From: Bacillus_BU sp051233475
Lineage (GTDB): Bacteria > Bacillota > Bacilli > Bacillales > Cytobacillaceae
Direction: 5' to 3'
Length of the DNA stretch: 64,000 nt
Assembly (NCBI RefSeq): GCF_051233475.1
Contig: NZ_JBKFGH010000037.1
Span: forward strand, 1-64,000
A program made the position numbers and the translations under genes. The notes beneath the pieces are model-generated. The model ran no database searches and was not told the DNA's origin. It was given only the letters and a program-made list of their open reading frames with translations. This document shows, one piece after another, positions 27,710-36,579 of this stretch; position 1 is the stretch's first letter, and every line of letters starts with the position of its first letter.

Positions 27710-27745
27710 AGGATGACTAGAATGGTCATCCTTTCTTTTTTTGTC
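27710..27745 (+). terminator. Intrinsic terminator of the SPFH-Arc operon
   Basis: Stem AGGATGAC / GTCATCCT with a 7-nt loop and a TTCTTTTTTTG tail. Confidence 0.9.
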
Positions 27746-27855
27746 TAATCTAGGTCTTCTTCTCCCCCCAACAATTAAGGTATAATCATAACTAGTTGTT
27801 AAAAAGTTAGAAAATAAAGCAGATAAATATAGAATAAAGGAGAAATTTTACGAAA

Positions 27856-28704
27856 ATGGAGTTCCTAACAATATTAAAAGCAATTATATTAGGATTAGTT
27901 GAGGGTCTGACTGAATTTGCACCTGTCTCTTCAACTGGCCATATGATTATTGTCGATGATATGTGGCTTAAGTCCGTTGAATTTTTAGAATCAAAATATG
28001 TAGCGAATACGTTTAAGGTAGTAGTTCAGCTTGGGTCGATTTTGGCAAGTGTAATTTTCTTTAAAGACCGTTTTATCGATATGCTCGGTTTAGGGCGTTG
28101 GTTGAACAAAAACGATAGCAAGCAGCAACAGCCTAACCAAAGCAGACTTAAACTTACTCAAGTCATTGTTGGGTTGATTCCTGCTGGGGTGTTAGGAGTG
28201 TTGTTTGAGGATTACATCGACGAGAATTTATTTTCGACCAACACAGTCTTGATCGGCCTCGTTTTAGGCGCTATTTTAATGATCATTGCGGATCTGTTCG
28301 GCGGAAAACGCCCTACAGTAAATACGGTGGACCAAATTACGTACAAGCAAGCTTTTACGATTGGGTTAATTCAATGTTTTTCCCTCTGGCCAGGGTTTTC
28401 CCGCTCAGGAGCAACGATTTCCGGCGGTGTACTGATAGGCCTTAGCCACCGTGCCGCTGCCGACTTTACCTTTATTATGGCTGTGCCGATCATGGCGGGT
28501 GCAAGTCTTATTTCTTTGTTAAAAAACCTGGAGTACTTCACCATTGATGCACTTCCTTTCTTTATAGCAGGCTTTATTAGCGCATTTGTGTTTGCCTACC
28601 TTTCCATCCGCTTTTTCTTAAAGCTGATCAATAAGGTGAAGCTGATTCCATTTGCGATTTACCGTATTGTTTTAGCAGCGGTAATTTACTTTGTCTTTTT
28701 ATAA
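27856..28704 (+). CDS. uppP: Undecaprenyl-diphosphatase UppP (BacA family)
   Basis: 282-residue multi-spanning membrane phosphatase that recycles undecaprenyl pyrophosphate for cell-wall synthesis and confers bacitracin tolerance. The two active-site regions are present: GLVEGLTEFAPVSSTGHM near the N-terminus (normally EFLPVSSTGH, here an Ala for Leu) and LWPGFSRSGATISGGVLIGL in the middle. AAAGGAG lies 13 nt before the ATG. It has its own terminator shared with mtlD. Confidence 0.95.
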   Translation: MEFLTILKAIILGLVEGLTEFAPVSSTGHMIIVDDMWLKSVEFLESKYVANTFKVVVQLGSILASVIFFKDRFIDMLGLGRWLNKNDSKQQQPNQSRLKLTQVIVGLIPAGVLGVLFEDYIDENLFSTNTVLIGLVLGAILMIIADLFGGKRPTVNTVDQITYKQAFTIGLIQCFSLWPGFSRSGATISGGVLIGLSHRAAADFTFIMAVPIMAGASLISLLKNLEYFTIDALPFFIAGFISAFVFAYLSIRFFLKLINKVKLIPFAIYRIVLAAVIYFVFL

Positions 28705-28709
28705 ATAGC

Positions 28710-28740
28710 AAATCCTCCTGAAATTTTTCAGGAGGATTTT
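28710..28740. terminator. Bidirectional terminator between uppP and mtlD
   Basis: Perfect 12-bp stem AAATCCTCCTGA / TCAGGAGGATTT with a 6-nt loop, lying between convergent genes. Confidence 0.9.
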
Positions 28741-28747
28741 AATATTC

Positions 28748-29902
28748 CTATTTTACCTTCAACATATTATATTGCTCAACAATCCCCTTGAATAGTGGTA
28801 AAGTAGGGTCAAGCTTTGTATACTCTTCGATCGCCGCTGCAAGTCCTTTTTCTACAATCGTGTTTTGGACTTTAACCGCTTCATCATCGCCCTCGAAATT
28901 GTAAAGAAGCGCCGCTGCAATACCTTTCATCAGATATACAGGTTCTTTCCCCACTTCATCAATATATTGGCGAGCTGGGCTTACAAGACGGTCATTTGGC
29001 CCGAGCTTGCGAATCGGCGAACGACCTACTCTAGTTACTTCATCAACGATGTAAGAATTAGCAAATCGCTGCAGGATTTTATTAATATATTTCTCATGGG
29101 CAGAGGCTTCAAAACCATATTTCTTGATTAAAAAATCGCCGCTCTCCTTTAACGCACCTTCAACCATTTCATGAATTTGACTGTTATCCATGGCAGCATT
29201 AATAGTCTCGATTCCAAAATAATAACCAAAATAGGCAGCAAGGGCATGACCCGTATTGACAGTAAACAGTTTTCTCTCAATGAATGGGACTAAGTCATGA
29301 ACATATGTGATTCCATCAATCTCTGGCTTTTCACCGATGATGTTCGTTTCTTCAACGACCCATTCATAAAATGGTTCAACCTTAACCATTAACTTATCTT
29401 CATTGACTTGGTTCGGAACAATCCGATCCACCGCAGAATCCGGAAAACCAAAACGTTGATCAAATAAGGATCTCTCCTCATCAGTTAGTTTCTCATACAC
29501 CTTTTCTTTTAAAAGCGAGCTTCCGCCAATCATATTTTCACAAGCGATCACATTAAGTGGCTTTTCAGTCCGTTCAAGCCGCTTTCGCAAACCATCTGCA
29601 ATTAATCCAGAGATTAATGGAAGAATATTTGGTCCAATTGCCGTTGTTACCAAGTCCGCCTCGGCAATCGCCTGAATGACAAGTTCCGGATTGGACGCAC
29701 TATTTATGGCCCGTACATTTTTTACGGTAATTTCTTGTTGTGAAGGATCCGCTAAAACAACTCGATACTCCTTCTTTTCATTTAATAGGTCGACAATTAC
29801 ACTATTTACATCAACAAAACAAGTTTCATATCCGGAATGGTATAATAGATTTCCGATAAAACCTCGTCCAATATTTCCTGCTCCAAAGTGTACGGCTAAC
29901 AT
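28748..29902 (-). CDS. mtlD: Mannitol-1-phosphate 5-dehydrogenase
   Basis: 384-residue NAD-dependent enzyme oxidising mannitol 1-phosphate to fructose 6-phosphate. The Rossmann start is AVHFGAGNIGRGFIGNLLY; the catalytic-domain segment FIERKLFTVNTGHALAAYFGY contains the conserved Lys/Asn/His region. It is the last gene of the mtlA-mtlR-mtlF-mtlD operon, 1 bp from mtlF, so translation is probably coupled. Confidence 0.96.
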   Translation of the reverse strand: MLAVHFGAGNIGRGFIGNLLYHSGYETCFVDVNSVIVDLLNEKKEYRVVLADPSQQEITVKNVRAINSASNPELVIQAIAEADLVTTAIGPNILPLISGLIADGLRKRLERTEKPLNVIACENMIGGSSLLKEKVYEKLTDEERSLFDQRFGFPDSAVDRIVPNQVNEDKLMVKVEPFYEWVVEETNIIGEKPEIDGITYVHDLVPFIERKLFTVNTGHALAAYFGYYFGIETINAAMDNSQIHEMVEGALKESGDFLIKKYGFEASAHEKYINKILQRFANSYIVDEVTRVGRSPIRKLGPNDRLVSPARQYIDEVGKEPVYLMKGIAAALLYNFEGDDEAVKVQNTIVEKGLAAAIEEYTKLDPTLPLFKGIVEQYNMLKVK

Positions 29903-29903
29903 A

Positions 29904-30341
29904 TTAATTCACTCCTTCAAAGATCGCTAAAACCTCTTCTGCTGTTTGCGCGTTAACAAGCTTTTCAATGTTTTCTTCTTCTGAACATACAATCGCGATA
30001 TTAGAAAGGATATCTAAATGTTCATTGTTTTTCCCAGCAATCCCGATTAATAGTTTAACAATATTCCCTGCACCAAAGTCTACACCTTCTGGAACTTGGA
30101 TAAAGGAGATTCCCGATTCTTTAACATATTGCTTTGAATCTTCTGTTCCATGAGGGATGGCAACAAAATTCCCCATATAAGTAGAAGTTAATTCTTCTCT
30201 TTCAAGCATTTTTTCAATATAGTCTGCTTCAACATAACCTCTGCTAACGAGAACACTGCCAGTTAAGCGAATCGCCTCGTCTTTTGACCCTACAGTTGTA
30301 TTTAAGATGATATTTTCTTTAGTTAAAATTGAGTTTGACAT
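29904..30341 (-). CDS. mtlF: Mannitol-specific PTS EIIA component
   Basis: 145-residue PTS EIIA of the mannitol/fructose family. The phosphorylated histidine is His64 in FVAIPHGTEDSK. It passes phosphate from HPr to the EIIB domain of MtlA, which lacks its own EIIA domain. Located between mtlR and mtlD with 1-bp gaps on both sides. Confidence 0.95.
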   Translation of the reverse strand: MSNSILTKENIILNTTVGSKDEAIRLTGSVLVSRGYVEADYIEKMLEREELTSTYMGNFVAIPHGTEDSKQYVKESGISFIQVPEGVDFGAGNIVKLLIGIAGKNNEHLDILSNIAIVCSEEENIEKLVNAQTAEEVLAIFEGVN

Positions 30342-30342
30342 A

Positions 30343-32478
30343 TTATTCTCTCCTTAATTCCTGTATTTTTTCAGTAAAAAATTGATCGAATCGGGCTGCT
30401 AATAAGCCTTCAATTCTCCCCTGGTCATTAGATTCAAATATAGCGGTACTTTCTTCGCTTTCAATTAATAGGGAGCTTAAATAGCTGATGACCTCCAATG
30501 CCCATTCGGAAGTCTCTTCTGGTGATAACAAAAGAAAGAGATACTTCATATTCATCAATTTGTCATCCATTCCTTTTACTGGATTTGGCTGCCTCAAACA
30601 GTAAATCGTAAAGGAAGGCATGAATATTTGCTCTGATCTTGTATGGTAAAGCGCAATCCCGGTATCCGGAATTCCTAAGCCGCCGAGTCTTTCTCGATCG
30701 AGTAAAGCCTCAACAAGCCTTTGGCTATCTTGAACAATCTGTTTATTGGTTAATTCCTCGCAGGCTTGAACTAAGATTTCCTCTGTTGATAGACTCTCGG
30801 TCATTTCCCTTAGCTCAAAGCCCTTCAAAATGGACGTTATTGCTTTCGAATATTCTTGAACCATCAACATTTCTTTTAATAATGTTTTCATACTCTTCTT
30901 ATCAGACCGATTGATCGCTGAGACCTGCTTAACTTTCAGCTCAGAACCAGGCAGTTTGAAATGTTGATTAATATAGGTGCGAATCTTGATAATTTCTTCT
31001 TTCGTTAAAATCGGGCTAACTAGTATATACTCATCGGAAAAGTCCGGCAACGGAATGGTTGAAATGATCAATTGATAATCTAAGTCTATTAACTTATTTA
31101 ATTCAAGTGCGGAGGCACTTCGAATCTCTTTCATTTCCGGAAATTCCTTTTGTAATCTTGTCACGAGCATTTTCGACGTCCCAATTCCGCTAGAGCAAAT
31201 AACAAGAGTATTTAAGCTGACCGTTTCCTTATTTCCTAGAACGGCTGCACCAAAATGCATAACAAGATATCCGGTCTCTTCTTCCGGTACGTTAAATTCA
31301 TGAAACACTTCTTCAACGGCTTCTTGCACAACCGAGAAAAGCTCGCCATAATCACGTTTTACTCTATCTAGCAACGGATTGCTGATTCCCATATTCTGTT
31401 TTAGCCGAAATAAAGCAGGCTTTAAATGCATGACCAAACCTTCAAATAATGAAGTATTACCGGACAGATGTTGACCTAAGCGATTCTCCACTTTCTGAAT
31501 AAGCTGTTTCGTTTTCATTGCCGCTTCTAAGCTCGAGTCCTCAATTAAGTACTCTTTGTCATGCCGCATTTTTGCTCCCCTTAAATGCATCGATACATAG
31601 CCGATCTCTGCTTCAGGGATGTTAATTTGAAATACCTGCTCCAGTTCACGAACGATCTTTTCAGCAAAAAGAAATTCTTTCGTTGATTTCTGATTTTCCA
31701 GGTACGATGGATCAATGGAGATCCCTTCCCCTTTTTGGATTCGCTCTACGGCTAAGGCCAAGTGAACCACCAAGCCAATGTAAGCACTATCTGCCATCGA
31801 AAACGGAAGTTCCTGGCTGACCGATTCGAATACTTTTTCAACAATCATCAGTTTGTTTTTTTCCACTAAGCCTAAAAGTCGTTCGGAAATCGTATTGATT
31901 TGCTGCGTTGACCGTTTTTGGATATTTTCTCTGGCGAGGGATAGAATTTCTGATTCATCTAAGTGCTCAGAAATGATGCTTCTCATCGCTCGGCGTTTTG
32001 CTCCCTCAGGGCCTTCAATTTCGACTCCATAGCCTCTTCTTCGTAGCAAGGTTAAGCCGGATACGCTCAACCGATCCTCTAATTTTGTTAAGTCACTGCT
32101 TACCGTAGCAATCGTCACGTTTAAATCATTCGCAAGTCCAACTAATTTCACTGGACCATGTGACTCAAGCAGTGCACAAAGAATCATCGTTTGGCGCTCA
32201 TCAGGAGTATATTCTGTATGGTTGAGATTAAATAGGAACAGTTCAAGCTCCCGAATCTTTCCTTTATCCCCGATAATTTGAACGCCTACACCAGACTTCT
32301 TTTGTAATGAGAGGTCATATTCTGAAAGGATGTCTTCAACATTCTTCAAATCTCGATGTATCGTTCTTCCGCTTACGCCAATTTGATCTGCAAGATCCTT
32401 AACGGTTAGTTCATTGTTTTCTAAAAGCAGGATTTCAAGAATTTGTCTTTCTCTTGCGGAAATATACATTTTCCTCAC
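30343..32478 (-). CDS. mtlR: Mannitol operon activator MtlR (PRD-containing)
   Basis: 711-residue PTS-regulated activator. Order of parts: N-terminal HTH pair (about 1-150, LTVKDLADQIGVSGRTIHRDLKNVE), two PRD domains (about 195-400) with conserved histidines (VVHLALA, YVSMHLRGAKMRHD, YLVMHFGAAVL), an EIIB-Gat-like domain (VICSSGIGTSKMLVTRLQ, about 430-515), and a C-terminal EIIA-Mtl-like domain (ALLDRERLGGLGIPDTGIALYHTRSE). Phosphorylation of these domains tunes activity to PTS flux. AGTGAGG precedes the ATG. Confidence 0.95.
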   Translation of the reverse strand: MRKMYISARERQILEILLLENNELTVKDLADQIGVSGRTIHRDLKNVEDILSEYDLSLQKKSGVGVQIIGDKGKIRELELFLFNLNHTEYTPDERQTMILCALLESHGPVKLVGLANDLNVTIATVSSDLTKLEDRLSVSGLTLLRRRGYGVEIEGPEGAKRRAMRSIISEHLDESEILSLARENIQKRSTQQINTISERLLGLVEKNKLMIVEKVFESVSQELPFSMADSAYIGLVVHLALAVERIQKGEGISIDPSYLENQKSTKEFLFAEKIVRELEQVFQINIPEAEIGYVSMHLRGAKMRHDKEYLIEDSSLEAAMKTKQLIQKVENRLGQHLSGNTSLFEGLVMHLKPALFRLKQNMGISNPLLDRVKRDYGELFSVVQEAVEEVFHEFNVPEEETGYLVMHFGAAVLGNKETVSLNTLVICSSGIGTSKMLVTRLQKEFPEMKEIRSASALELNKLIDLDYQLIISTIPLPDFSDEYILVSPILTKEEIIKIRTYINQHFKLPGSELKVKQVSAINRSDKKSMKTLLKEMLMVQEYSKAITSILKGFELREMTESLSTEEILVQACEELTNKQIVQDSQRLVEALLDRERLGGLGIPDTGIALYHTRSEQIFMPSFTIYCLRQPNPVKGMDDKLMNMKYLFLLLSPEETSEWALEVISYLSSLLIESEESTAIFESNDQGRIEGLLAARFDQFFTEKIQELRRE

Positions 32479-32729
32479 TCCGTGAAAGAGTTTTCCTTAC
32501 TAATATCTATCGTTTATAATGTTGCCAAAATCTAATTTATATATTTACATCTTCATTTTAAACCTGACAATAGCCTTATACAACAAAGGGTAAATTGGAA
32601 TTAGTCACGACACTTGTTGCCAAATTTAAAATAACCCTTTTAAATTTGGCAACAAGTGTCCTTTAACTCAGCCCTTAAAATAAAAGAGCTTAGCATGATG
32701 TAAAATGCTAAGCTCTTTTTACTAATTGA
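32479..32729. promoter_or_regulatory. mtlA-mtlR gap with a 23-bp perfect palindrome and TTGCCAA motifs
   Basis: Contains a perfect inverted repeat with 23-bp arms (32609-32631 and 32638-32660, 6-nt loop) whose arms include ACTTGTTGCCAAATTT. A further GTTGCCAAAATCTAATTT sits at 32520, and the same core occurs upstream of mtlA at 34254. There is no T-tract after the palindrome, so it looks more like a protein-binding operator than a terminator. The mtlA terminator lies at 32683-32722. Confidence 0.6.
32683..32722 (-). terminator. Intrinsic terminator of mtlA
   Basis: Minus-strand stem AAAGAGCTTAGCAT / ATGCTAAGCTCTTT with a short loop and TTTT tail, 8 bp past the mtlA stop. It may attenuate read-through from mtlA into mtlR. 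Confidence 0.9.
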
Positions 32730-34145
32730 TTAGTTTTTTAATTGATCAACTAACTCATCATATTTTGGGCTATTTAAGAAGTTTTCAACAGAAATATGTG
32801 TTGCATTTGGAAGTTTTGCTTTAGCACGATCTGTTAAATCCTTATGAGTAATAACAATATCCGCATCTGACGGTAAATTGTTAATCGCCGTGTTGATAAC
32901 AGTAACATCGATCTCTGCTTTTTTCATTTTATTTCTAAGGATGGAAGCTCCCATTGCACTTGAACCCATACCAGCATCACAAGCAAACACAACTTTGTTT
33001 ACTTTGTCAGCAGAAACTTGTACTTCGCTTGTTAAAACTGAAGAAACTGAGCTTTTCTTACCTTTCATTTCTTCCATTTTAGCTGTTGCTGTAGTTAAAT
33101 CTTCTTCTGTATCTTTGCTTGTTTTTAAAAGCAATGCCGCTACTACAAACGATACTGCTGTTGCTACTAACACCCCAGCAAGTACCCCAAGATAGCCTCC
33201 CTTTGGAGTCATCGCAAGTAATGCGAAAATACTACCTGGTGATGGAGCTGCAACTAAACCAGCATCAAATAGGTTAAATGTGAATACTCCACTTACCCCA
33301 CCGGCAATCGCTGCAAGAAGTAATACTGGCTTCATTAAAATATACGGGAAGTAGATCTCGTGAATACCACCTAAGAAATGAATGATTGCTGCACCAGGTG
33401 CTGTTTGTTTTGCTGTTCCTTTACCGAATAACATAAATGCAAGCAGGATTCCTAGACCTGGTCCAGGATTTGTTTCTAACATGAACATAATAGACTTTCC
33501 TGCGCTTGCTGCTTGGTCAATTCCTAATGGACTTAAAATACCATGGTTAATTGCATTGTTAAGGAAAAGAATCTTTGCCGGTTCAATAATGATATTGGCA
33601 AGTGGCAATAGATTCGCATCAACGATTGTTTCAACTCCAGAAGCTAATACTTTACTTAAACCTTCTACAACCGGACCGATAGCTTTATAAGCAACTAGCG
33701 TTAAAGCCCCACCGATAATACCTGCTGAAAAGTTATTTACAAGCATTTCGAATCCTGATTTAACTTTTCCGTGAATCGCCTGGTCAAACTTCTTGATTAG
33801 GTAACCACCAAGAGGTCCCATAATCATAGCGCCCAAGAACATTGGAATATCTGTTCCGACAATAACCCCCATCGTTGCCGTAGCACCGACTACTCCTCCG
33901 CGGACGTCATGAACCATTTTACCACCAGTATAACCGATTAATAATGGCAATAGATAAGTGATCATTGGGCCGACTAGCTTAGCTAGATCTTCATTTGGCC
34001 ACCAGCCTGTTGGAATAAAAAATGCTGTTATAAGTCCCCATGCGATAATTGCGCCAATGTTTGGCATAACCATACCGCTTAAAAAGCTACCAAACTTTTG
34101 GATTTTCACTTTTACATCTGATGTATTTTGACCCGTTTGGTTCAT
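32730..34145 (-). CDS. mtlA: Mannitol-specific PTS EIICB component
   Basis: 471-residue PTS permease: EIIC membrane domain (about 20-340; GGIHEIYFPYILMKP is the conserved substrate region) and C-terminal EIIB domain with the phosphocysteine motif VVFACDAGMGSSAMGAS (about 385-400). There is no fused EIIA, which is supplied by MtlF. I chose the ATG at 34145 (MNQTGQNTSDVKVK), with GGGGGA upstream; the frame extends to 34232 without a family match. First gene of the mannitol operon. A catabolite-response-like site lies about 55 bp upstream. Confidence 0.95.
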   Translation of the reverse strand: MNQTGQNTSDVKVKIQKFGSFLSGMVMPNIGAIIAWGLITAFFIPTGWWPNEDLAKLVGPMITYLLPLLIGYTGGKMVHDVRGGVVGATATMGVIVGTDIPMFLGAMIMGPLGGYLIKKFDQAIHGKVKSGFEMLVNNFSAGIIGGALTLVAYKAIGPVVEGLSKVLASGVETIVDANLLPLANIIIEPAKILFLNNAINHGILSPLGIDQAASAGKSIMFMLETNPGPGLGILLAFMLFGKGTAKQTAPGAAIIHFLGGIHEIYFPYILMKPVLLLAAIAGGVSGVFTFNLFDAGLVAAPSPGSIFALLAMTPKGGYLGVLAGVLVATAVSFVVAALLLKTSKDTEEDLTTATAKMEEMKGKKSSVSSVLTSEVQVSADKVNKVVFACDAGMGSSAMGASILRNKMKKAEIDVTVINTAINNLPSDADIVITHKDLTDRAKAKLPNATHISVENFLNSPKYDELVDQLKN

Positions 34146-34470
34146 TTTGTGTAAATCCCCCTTCAATATAAATTTGTTTTGTCTTTCTATTTTTATATTA
34201 AAGCGTTTGCAAAGCCTAATCCATCTATTCAAAATTGCATTTTGTCATAGTGATTGTTGCCAAGATTTTAGAATTACGACAAAAGCGCAAATCCCTAATT
34301 CCTTTATTAAAAAATATCAGAAATCATCCACAATGTTAGCGGATTTCTTATTTACTTCATTAATTCAATCGTTTTTAATAAAAAAGAGAGCAGCAAAAGG
34401 ACAGTTACTTTTCCAATGATTTTATTTAAAAATAATATTTTTGATGTTCATTGAATAAGGAGAATGAGTT
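34146..34470. promoter_or_regulatory. mtlA upstream region with candidate cre site and MtlR motif
   Basis: About 325 bp between divergent genes. TTAAAGCGTTTGCA at 34198-34211 resembles a CcpA catabolite-response element on the mtlA promoter side. GATTGTTGCCAAGATTTT (34252-34269) repeats the core seen around mtlR. No additional gene was recognised. Confidence 0.55.
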
Positions 34471-34773
34471 ATGCCAAGATTAGAAACCCGGGAATTTATC
34501 ATCGAAAGAGCTCATCTTTTCCGTGAGCAAGATGACCTTGATCAATCAATCGGCAAATGGACGCTATTTTTACTTTTTGGTTATTTGTTTTCCGCATTGA
34601 TGTTATTTCTAACTTTATTTTATGGCTTTCACATTTTTAAAATTTCCCTTTTCTTCCTTTCAACATCCTATATCATAGTTAGCCAAGTTAAGGTACGCAA
34701 ATTAAAAAAGGAAAAATTTAACGTACAGGAAAAAATTATTTTTTTGAGAAGTGAATTAGAAAATAATCTATAA
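34471..34773 (+). CDS. Small two-helix membrane protein, unknown function
   Basis: 100-residue protein with two adjacent transmembrane helices (about 28-72, LFLLFGYLFSALMLFLTLFY and FKISLFFLSTSYIIVSQV) flanked by charged termini; the C-terminus is a basic/acidic helix. AAGGAG lies 8 nt before the ATG. I do not recognise the family. It stands alone between mtlA and the esterase, with a hairpin downstream. Confidence 0.7.
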   Translation: MPRLETREFIIERAHLFREQDDLDQSIGKWTLFLLFGYLFSALMLFLTLFYGFHIFKISLFFLSTSYIIVSQVKVRKLKKEKFNVQEKIIFLRSELENNL

Positions 34774-34777
34774 TCCA

Positions 34778-34822
34778 AAAAACACGAGGAAAACTGGAGT
34801 ACCCATCCAATTTTCACTCGTG
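34778..34822. terminator. Hairpin after the small membrane protein
   Basis: Long imperfect stem with outer ACACGAG / CTCGTGT and inner AAAA / TTTT pairing. The T-tract is poor on plus; it may serve either strand. Confidence 0.5.
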
Positions 34823-34882
34823 TCATTTACCAATTAGTTTAACCAATTATACATAATGAATTAGAAAATATATTCTTTAGGA

Positions 34883-36526
34883 TTATGCCCCCGCATCAAT
34901 GACTTTTTTTGAACCTTCCGGACGGCTAAAACGCTTCAAAAATGCCCATGCAGCACGGCTTTGGTCATAAATTGCACCGTGTGGCATGTCTTTCATGAGT
35001 GTAAAGCAAACTCTTACCTGACCATCAAAGTTTTTAAAAAAATAAGTCTGGAAACGGTCACCATCCGTATATTTGTTTTCTTGAGTGTAGTAGTTATCAC
35101 CATTGCACACCCCATCTGGGATAAATCTCATATGAATACGGGGTTCGGCTTCTTTTATACTACAATTGTTTACTTTAAGCATATCCTCTAGCAAACTGTC
35201 TAAATTATCCCATAAAAGGACTTTTTCGTCATTATCACCTGTAAAAATAAAACAGGGGAGCTCATAGCCGCTTGATAATAATTCTTCAAAACTGTCGACA
35301 AACGGTGCGCTCCATGGAGAAGTTGCTGCAAAAAGTTCCGGATGTTGATTCCCTACCTGACGAGTGATCATACCCCCATTAGAGAAACCAGTAAGATATA
35401 CTCTTGTTTTGTCTATTGAATAAACTTCATTAAGCTTATCGATAATTTTGCCGAATACTTCACCATCCCGCTCAAGCAACCATATGTTTTGTGGTGAATC
35501 GGGCAGAACCAGGATAAATTCCTTGGTTTCATCCGCAAGTTTATTCCAACCGTTCTTGGTAGAAAAAATCCAAGATGGCTCCCCTCTGCCATGAACGCTG
35601 AAAACAACAGGAAGTCCCGCAACATCTTTATTAGTCATTCCCTCAGGAAGATATGTGAAAAATTCGTACTTATTATTATTCAACGTTACCGAGTCACGAA
35701 AATAGCGATCGGATTCGTAAAAGGCAGCCTTGCTAAGATATGGTTTTAATGTGCCGTCCGGAGCATTCTTCCAGCGAATGAATTTGTTGAATAAATGATT
35801 CATAATTGTCTTGGCAAGTACTGGAGTAGCCGTGAACTCCCCGAGAGAAACTCTAATTTGAACAGCTTCCTCAGTTCTATTTTTATAAAGCTCTGTGATG
35901 ATGCCATCATATTCTGCTAATTCGGAGGGATTAGTGATTTGGTTACTCACAGAAAAATATGCAAGCGCCTCTTTTGCAAAATTTTCGTTCTGTCCAAACA
36001 TCCAGAGGCAAACCGGGATATCACGATTTTTCTTATTATAGCCAGGACTTACGTTGCTAACAAGCCAATGGTCGGAAGGGTTTGACTGGGCTGAATAATC
36101 GCATGGTACACCGTTAACAAGAGCAACACCGGCAAAACGGTTTGGACTTGTAACAGTAACATTTCCGGCAAACACCGCGCCTTCCTCATAGCCCACCAAA
36201 TAGACAAGGGTTTCCCAGCACCAAATGAATCCATCTCGTCCAGGTATACTGTCACCATTTTTTGATTTAAAGTTTTTCCTGGTTTCACTATAAAATTCCG
36301 CAATCATTGTAGGACTCTGTGCTTGCCAACCATTTTTTGCAATAGGCATAACTAGAACTGCACCATCATGTTCTGCTAATTCAAGCCAGCCGGAGTTAAT
36401 TGCAAATTTTTCCACAGATTCATATGATTGAGCATCTCGATCAGGCACACAAACGTAAATTGTCTTCGCAGGAGTGTATGAATTTGCTAATGTTGAAATA
36501 TAAAAAAAGATCTCAAATTTCCCCAA
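34883..36526 (-). CDS. PHB-depolymerase / feruloyl-esterase-like hydrolase
   Basis: 547-residue protein with two alpha/beta-hydrolase-like halves. The N-terminal half (about 15-250) has KTIYVCVPD and a GYEEGAVFAG segment in place of a normal GxSxG nucleophile. The C-terminal half (about 260-540) has an intact catalytic set: LPVVFSVHGRG, nucleophile GFSNGGM, TGDNDEKV acid and MPHGAIY histidine. This resembles esterases of the poly(3-hydroxybutyrate) depolymerase / LpqC type. No signal peptide. TTG start at 36526 has GGAGG 8 nt upstream. It is followed by a second esterase in the same orientation upstream (36580). Confidence 0.75.
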   Translation of the reverse strand: MGKFEIFFYISTLANSYTPAKTIYVCVPDRDAQSYESVEKFAINSGWLELAEHDGAVLVMPIAKNGWQAQSPTMIAEFYSETRKNFKSKNGDSIPGRDGFIWCWETLVYLVGYEEGAVFAGNVTVTSPNRFAGVALVNGVPCDYSAQSNPSDHWLVSNVSPGYNKKNRDIPVCLWMFGQNENFAKEALAYFSVSNQITNPSELAEYDGIITELYKNRTEEAVQIRVSLGEFTATPVLAKTIMNHLFNKFIRWKNAPDGTLKPYLSKAAFYESDRYFRDSVTLNNNKYEFFTYLPEGMTNKDVAGLPVVFSVHGRGEPSWIFSTKNGWNKLADETKEFILVLPDSPQNIWLLERDGEVFGKIIDKLNEVYSIDKTRVYLTGFSNGGMITRQVGNQHPELFAATSPWSAPFVDSFEELLSSGYELPCFIFTGDNDEKVLLWDNLDSLLEDMLKVNNCSIKEAEPRIHMRFIPDGVCNGDNYYTQENKYTDGDRFQTYFFKNFDGQVRVCFTLMKDMPHGAIYDQSRAAWAFLKRFSRPEGSKKVIDAGA

Positions 36527-36579
36527 AAATTTTCCTCCATTTTTATCCTTTCCGATTATTAGTATTATATATTTTTTTC

